DNA from: Planctomycetaceae bacterium | GTDB lineage: Bacteria; Planctomycetota; Planctomycetia; Planctomycetales; Planctomycetaceae | Length of the DNA stretch: 8,304 nucleotides | Assembly (NCBI GenBank): GCA_020426085.1 | Contig: JAGQQP010000166.1 | Coordinates: forward strand, 1-8,304 | Reading direction: 5' to 3' | Part shown: positions 5,087 through 8,304 of the stretch, piece by piece | How the letters are laid out: each line of letters starts with the position of its first letter | How positions within the stretch are numbered: the stretch's first letter is position 1 | The notes under the pieces: model-generated | Seen by the model: the letters and a program-made list of their open reading frames with translations, nothing else | Told to the model about the DNA's origin: nothing | The model's database searches: none | Made by a program: the position numbers and the translations under genes

Positions 5087-7285
5087 ATGAGCCACACCCG
5101 TCTTTTAAAATGGAGTACGCTACCCTTTTTTGCCGTAATCTCGATATCGATTCCGGTTCCTGCTGTCGCGCAACAGGATAATCTGGCTGCCGAAGTCAAA
5201 CAGATCTTCCGTACCCGTTGCCTGGAATGCCACGGCGATACTCGTCGCGAAGCCGACATCAACATTCTCGACCTCAGTACATTTGTTGGTGCAGAGCGCT
5301 CCGTTGTGCCCGGCAACGTCGATGATTCGGTGCTCTACGACTATATCGCTTCAGACGATGAAGACTTCCGCATGCCCGAAGCCCCCCGACCGCCACTCAC
5401 GACGGGTGAAATCGAAACTATTCGCAAATGGATTGAAGCCAAAGCGCCCGCGTTTCCCAATGATGTACCACTCCCCGAGGAAGCAAAGCAGGACCCTGCT
5501 TTAGCAAATACCATCGGCACAGAATTCGTGTTGACCGAAATCCTGAAGTTCGTGGAAGCGACGCCCCGCAAGGATCGTCCCTTCCTCCGTTTCTTCAGCA
5601 GTAACCATCTCCTGGCGTCCGGAGTGACGGCGGAAGAACTGGTAGAGCAGCAACACGCACTCGCCAAAGCGATCAACCATCTCTCGTGGATGCGCGATAT
5701 TGTCAAACCGATCACGGTTGATAAAAAATCCAATACTATCTTTGCCGTCGATATTCGCAAACTGGGCTGGCAAAAATCCGATGTAACTCCTGTCTCCCAG
5801 CAGGTCCTGCCCGGGAACGAAACGGTTGACAAGTATGATCTGATCTTACTGGAATACCCTTATGGAATCGCATTTGAAAACTCAGAAACGTTTGACCGCC
5901 TGTGGGACGTCTATCTGAAACCCGCTGGTCTGATCAGACCCATCCCCTGTCTGCGGATCGACTGGTTCATCAGCGTTGCCACTCAGTCGCCCCTCTATGA
6001 AGATCTGCTGGAGCTACCGCATGAACTGGATCAGCTCGAACAGTTGATCGGCGTCGACAGTGAATCAAATTTATCCAGCTTTACGGCTGCTCGGGCCGGC
6101 ATGACTCTCTCGGGAGTCTCCCGCAATAATCGCATTGTCGAACGACACCCATCCCGCAACGGTGCCTACTGGAAAAGTTACGACTTTCAGACCAGCAAGG
6201 GGCTCCAGAACATGTTCGCCGACCCGCTCGACTTTCATTATGCCGGCGGTGAAATGATCTGGAACCTGCCGAACGGTCTGCAGGCATATCTGATCACCGA
6301 TAACGCCGGCAAACGAATCCTGGAAGCCCCCACCACCATCGTGACCGATAAATTTTCCGAAGATCGAGTTGTGCGAAACGGTTTGGCCTGCATGCGCTGT
6401 CACGACCGGGGGATGAAACGTTTTGCCGATAACATTCGCCCTGCCTTTCAGTCCCTGCCTGACAGAACGGGTATGAACAAGCAGGAGATCCTCAAGCTCT
6501 ACATTGACAAACCTGCAATGGACGAATTGCTGGACCAGGATGAACAACGTTTCCAGACCGCGATGGAACAAGCATTGGGAGGTACCGTGAAACACGAACC
6601 ACTCACTGCCACCACCCGTAAATTTCTTGATGCACCACTTACCCTGACTCAGGCAGCAGCCGAACTGGGTCTGAAAGAACCGGGACAGCTGAATGCCGTT
6701 TTCAAACTGCCGCAGTTCACACAACTGGGTCTGGCTGGCCTCTCTACGGGCGGTGTCATCCGCCGCGATACCTGGGAGGATTACTATGATCGTGTCGTCC
6801 GTCAACTGGGGATCGGCACTCCTGTCGCCGCCGTTGATGGTCTGACTCGCCCCGATCATCTGGCTGAAGGACTGGCGCAGAATCTGAAAGTCAGCACCAA
6901 TAAAAAAGGGAACACTTTTTCGCCCGGCGATGAAATGGTGATTACCATTAAGAACGAAACTGGCGTGGATCTGTTTATTGAACTCGTCGGAACCAGTGCT
7001 CGCGGCCGCAAAGTTGCACTCACGAAACAGGTGCTGCCTTTGAAAAACGGAACCGTTTACCGCTTCCCGGAAACAGGTGCGATCAAAATTCAACCCCAGC
7101 TGGGGACGGAATTCATTACCGTGTTTGCCAGCCCCCGCAAGTTTGCACCGGGAGTCCTCCTGCGAGGAGAGAATGTCGGCGATCGCTTCATTCACGATTT
7201 TTACAGCTACGATCACAACCAGAGTCGTTTCAAAAACAACCCCAGTCAACTGATTAAAAAAACGCTTAATATCGAAACTCGATAA
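5087..7285 (+). CDS. Exported di-haem c-type cytochrome with DUF4384-like C-terminus
   Basis: A 732-residue protein with a Sec signal peptide (hydrophobic core about 11-25, probable cleavage after PAVA, 25-28). Residues 33-125 form a cytochrome c domain of the planctomycete type: CLECH (45-49) attaches one haem, FRMPEAPRPPLT (94-105) offers Met96 as axial ligand, and the following EIETIRKWIEA helix is typical. A long middle part (about 145-425) matches no domain I can name, but SGVSRNNRIVERH (342-354), GAYWKSYDF (359-367) and GGEMIWNLPNGLQAYL (387-402) recall a recurring planctomycete block placed just before a second haem site, CMRCH (435-439). Residues about 600-700 are all-beta, beginning FSPGDEMVITIKNETG, and resemble DUF4384. 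It should act outside the cytoplasm in electron transfer or redox sensing; the partner and substrate are unknown. ATG 5087 has a good ribosome binding site. A secreted CsgG-like protein follows after 70 bp. Confidence 0.9.
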   Translation: MSHTRLLKWSTLPFFAVISISIPVPAVAQQDNLAAEVKQIFRTRCLECHGDTRREADINILDLSTFVGAERSVVPGNVDDSVLYDYIASDDEDFRMPEAPRPPLTTGEIETIRKWIEAKAPAFPNDVPLPEEAKQDPALANTIGTEFVLTEILKFVEATPRKDRPFLRFFSSNHLLASGVTAEELVEQQHALAKAINHLSWMRDIVKPITVDKKSNTIFAVDIRKLGWQKSDVTPVSQQVLPGNETVDKYDLILLEYPYGIAFENSETFDRLWDVYLKPAGLIRPIPCLRIDWFISVATQSPLYEDLLELPHELDQLEQLIGVDSESNLSSFTAARAGMTLSGVSRNNRIVERHPSRNGAYWKSYDFQTSKGLQNMFADPLDFHYAGGEMIWNLPNGLQAYLITDNAGKRILEAPTTIVTDKFSEDRVVRNGLACMRCHDRGMKRFADNIRPAFQSLPDRTGMNKQEILKLYIDKPAMDELLDQDEQRFQTAMEQALGGTVKHEPLTATTRKFLDAPLTLTQAAAELGLKEPGQLNAVFKLPQFTQLGLAGLSTGGVIRRDTWEDYYDRVVRQLGIGTPVAAVDGLTRPDHLAEGLAQNLKVSTNKKGNTFSPGDEMVITIKNETGVDLFIELVGTSARGRKVALTKQVLPLKNGTVYRFPETGAIKIQPQLGTEFITVFASPRKFAPGVLLRGENVGDRFIHDFYSYDHNQSRFKNNPSQLIKKTLNIETR

Positions 7286-7289
7286 GCGT
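7256..7289 (-). terminator. Candidate intrinsic terminator in antisense orientation over the cytochrome stop codon
   Basis: Arms ACGCTT (7262-7267) plus ATCGA (7271-7275) pair with TCGAT (7279-7283) plus AAGCGT (7284-7289): 11 bp with a 3-nt bulge and loop AAC. On the minus strand the stem is followed directly by a T-run (plus-strand A7, 7256-7262), the standard terminator layout. On the plus strand no T-run follows, so the sense message should read on to the next gene. No minus-strand gene is seen here, so it would stop antisense transcription. Confidence 0.45.
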
Positions 7290-7310
7290 ATCTGAAGATT
7301 CACTTAAGTC

Positions 7311-7326
7311 GGTGTCAGCGGACACC
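7311..7326 (+). repeat. Intercistronic hairpin between cytochrome and CsgG-like genes
   Basis: GGTGTC (7311-7316) and GACACC (7321-7326) pair around the tetraloop AGCG. The hairpin sits 15 nt before the ribosome binding site of the downstream gene and is not followed by a T-run. It could stabilise or process the joint message. Confidence 0.4.
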
Positions 7327-7341
7327 TCCGTCAAGGCTTGG

Positions 7342-7346
7342 AAGGA
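7342..7346 (+). promoter_or_regulatory. Ribosome binding site of the CsgG-like gene
   Basis: AAGGA lies 9 nt before the ATG at 7356 and supports that start. Confidence 0.55.
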
Positions 7347-7355
7347 ATAGATAAG

Positions 7356-8304
7356 ATGAAATCCCTGTTCAGAATGAATCGAATTATCAACGCAATCCTC
7401 TGTTTCTGCTCGGTGGCAGCAGTCCAGACAGTTGAATTGCAGGCGGGAACGATTCCCGAAGAAATACAAAAACAGATTCCCGCGGTCCTGAATTACCTGA
7501 ATCAGCGTCAGCTCAAAAACGTGGGCGTCCTGAAATTCCGAGTCAAAAAACCGGGTGAGAAAGTCAGCAGTGCTGTCGGCCCGTTAAACTCTCTGCTGGC
7601 AGATCGACTTGAGGTCGCGCTGATCCTGGGGAATCCCTTTGATGCAGACCAGCAGATCAATATCATCAAAGATGCCAGCAGTCAGGTCGCCGATATTGAA
7701 AACGCCAATCACTTGAATGCTGCAGGCCGTGCGGTTTTGTTCGGACCAGAATATAAACTGGCCTGGGGGAACGAAACCGTCAAAGCCGATGCTTTTCTGA
7801 CGGGCGTTGTACAGATCCACGAAGATCGCAAACACGCGACCATCGGCATTCTCTGTTTCGATAAACAGGGAGGAGACCTGGAAAAGGCCTGTCCGCTGAT
7901 CGAAGCAGACCTCGACCCGACCACTCTGGGTGAGCTTGGCGAAAGTTTTGTGCTCCGTGGTGCCTTTGACGGCGGTGCGCCGCAACTGACGTTCAAACAG
8001 AGTCAGGAGAGAAAAAAGAACGACGCATTAACCCAGACGGTTCGCGTCAAAACCGGACAGAACGAATTCCCTCTCATGGACGATTCTGCCCCCATCAATC
8101 TGGAAATTCTCTACGACGGACGGCCCGTTGATATCGAGTTTCGCAACGGGCAGGCTTTCGTCATGGAACCACGTGAAGGGCAGGAAGTACAAATGATTCT
8201 GAAGTACTCCGACCTCGCGAAGCGACGTGTCGGTGCTGTCCTGAAAGTGAATGGCGAAAATACTCTGTACCGCCAGACACAGCGTGATATTGACTGTTCC
8301 AAAT
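7356..8304 (+). CDS. Exported protein with CsgG/FlgO-like N-terminal region, C-terminus beyond window
   Basis: The first 316 codons of an open frame that continues past the right edge. A signal peptide is likely (basic start MKSLFRMNR, hydrophobic stretch 10-23, possible cleavage near LQAG, 28-31); no lipobox cysteine follows. Residues about 54-205 have the outline of CsgG/FlgO-type proteins: an opening strand NVGVLKFRV, a helix LNSLLADRLEVAL (77-89), and the strand pair DAFLTGVVQIHED / ATIGILCFDKQGG (145-173), like the 'GSV' core of that fold. From about 245 a second, all-beta part follows (LEILYDGRPVDIEFRNGQ, VGAVLKVNGENTLY). Family assignment rests on pattern only. It lies 70 bp after the di-haem cytochrome gene on the same strand, with a hairpin but no sense terminator between, so the two are probably cotranscribed. 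It may help form an outer-membrane or periplasmic assembly with the cytochrome; that is inference. Confidence 0.8.
   Translation, partial: MKSLFRMNRIINAILCFCSVAAVQTVELQAGTIPEEIQKQIPAVLNYLNQRQLKNVGVLKFRVKKPGEKVSSAVGPLNSLLADRLEVALILGNPFDADQQINIIKDASSQVADIENANHLNAAGRAVLFGPEYKLAWGNETVKADAFLTGVVQIHEDRKHATIGILCFDKQGGDLEKACPLIEADLDPTTLGELGESFVLRGAFDGGAPQLTFKQSQERKKNDALTQTVRVKTGQNEFPLMDDSAPINLEILYDGRPVDIEFRNGQAFVMEPREGQEVQMILKYSDLAKRRVGAVLKVNGENTLYRQTQRDIDCSK

Noticed and set aside
6071..7303. A 410-codon open frame on the minus strand opposite the cytochrome gene
   Set aside because: The plus-strand frame has a signal peptide, two CxxCH sites and a ribosome binding site. The antisense translation shows no domain, is rich in Phe/Gln/His/Cys like a mirror frame, and begins within the antisense terminator-like hairpin.
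1..8304. tRNA, rRNA, CRISPR array, insertion sequence or phage genes
   Set aside because: Reading both strands I found no regularly spaced direct repeats, cloverleaf sequences, transposase or integrase motifs, or terminal inverted repeats with target duplications.

Overview
The window looks like part of a planctomycete chromosome of moderate GC content, perhaps Gimesia or a close relative; the genus is a guess. Four things point there: a secreted di-haem protein whose architecture (N-terminal CxxCH domain, 'GGEMIWNLPNGLQ' block, second CxxCH) I associate with planctomycetes; an ECF sigma factor translationally coupled to a membrane-anchored partner without the usual zinc anti-sigma motif; a Tyr/Cys-rich secreted mini-protein; and a predominance of exported proteins with no obvious textbook function.

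Layout. Everything with support from 1 to about 4662 is on the minus strand, and everything from 5087 to the end is on the plus strand, so 4663-5086 is a divergent intergenic region. On the minus strand (reading right to left) come a 70-codon ORF (4450-4662), an 89-residue secreted Tyr/Cys-rich protein (4115-4384), an ECF sigma factor (3417-4004) and its overlapping single-pass membrane partner (2536-3420). After a 194-bp gap comes a three-gene set: class II glutamine amidotransferase (1445-2341), GXGXG beta-helix protein (765-1457) and FMN-binding glutamate-synthase-type protein (1-726, running off the left edge). This trio corresponds to GlxBCD / MgsABC, the split glutamate synthase or N-methylglutamate synthase. 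On the plus strand are a 732-residue exported di-haem cytochrome with a DUF4384-like C-terminus (5087-7285) and, 70 bp downstream, a secreted protein with a CsgG/FlgO-like N-terminal region (7356 to the right edge, incomplete).

How the genes work together. In the trio, the amidotransferase should release ammonia from glutamine, the GXGXG subunit should form the structural beta-helix, and the FMN subunit should carry out the reductive or exchange step. Whether the product is glutamate or N-methylglutamate cannot be told here. The sigma/partner pair looks like an envelope-sensing regulatory unit, and the two small exported proteins just upstream may belong to the same transcription unit or be its targets. 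The cytochrome and the CsgG-like protein are spaced like an operon and are probably both exported. Their joint function is not known to me, and they are the best candidates for an undescribed system.

I see no tRNA, rRNA, CRISPR array, insertion sequence or phage gene. Three genes use starts that need judgement: GTG at 726, GTG at 2341, and ATG/ATG at 3420/3417.
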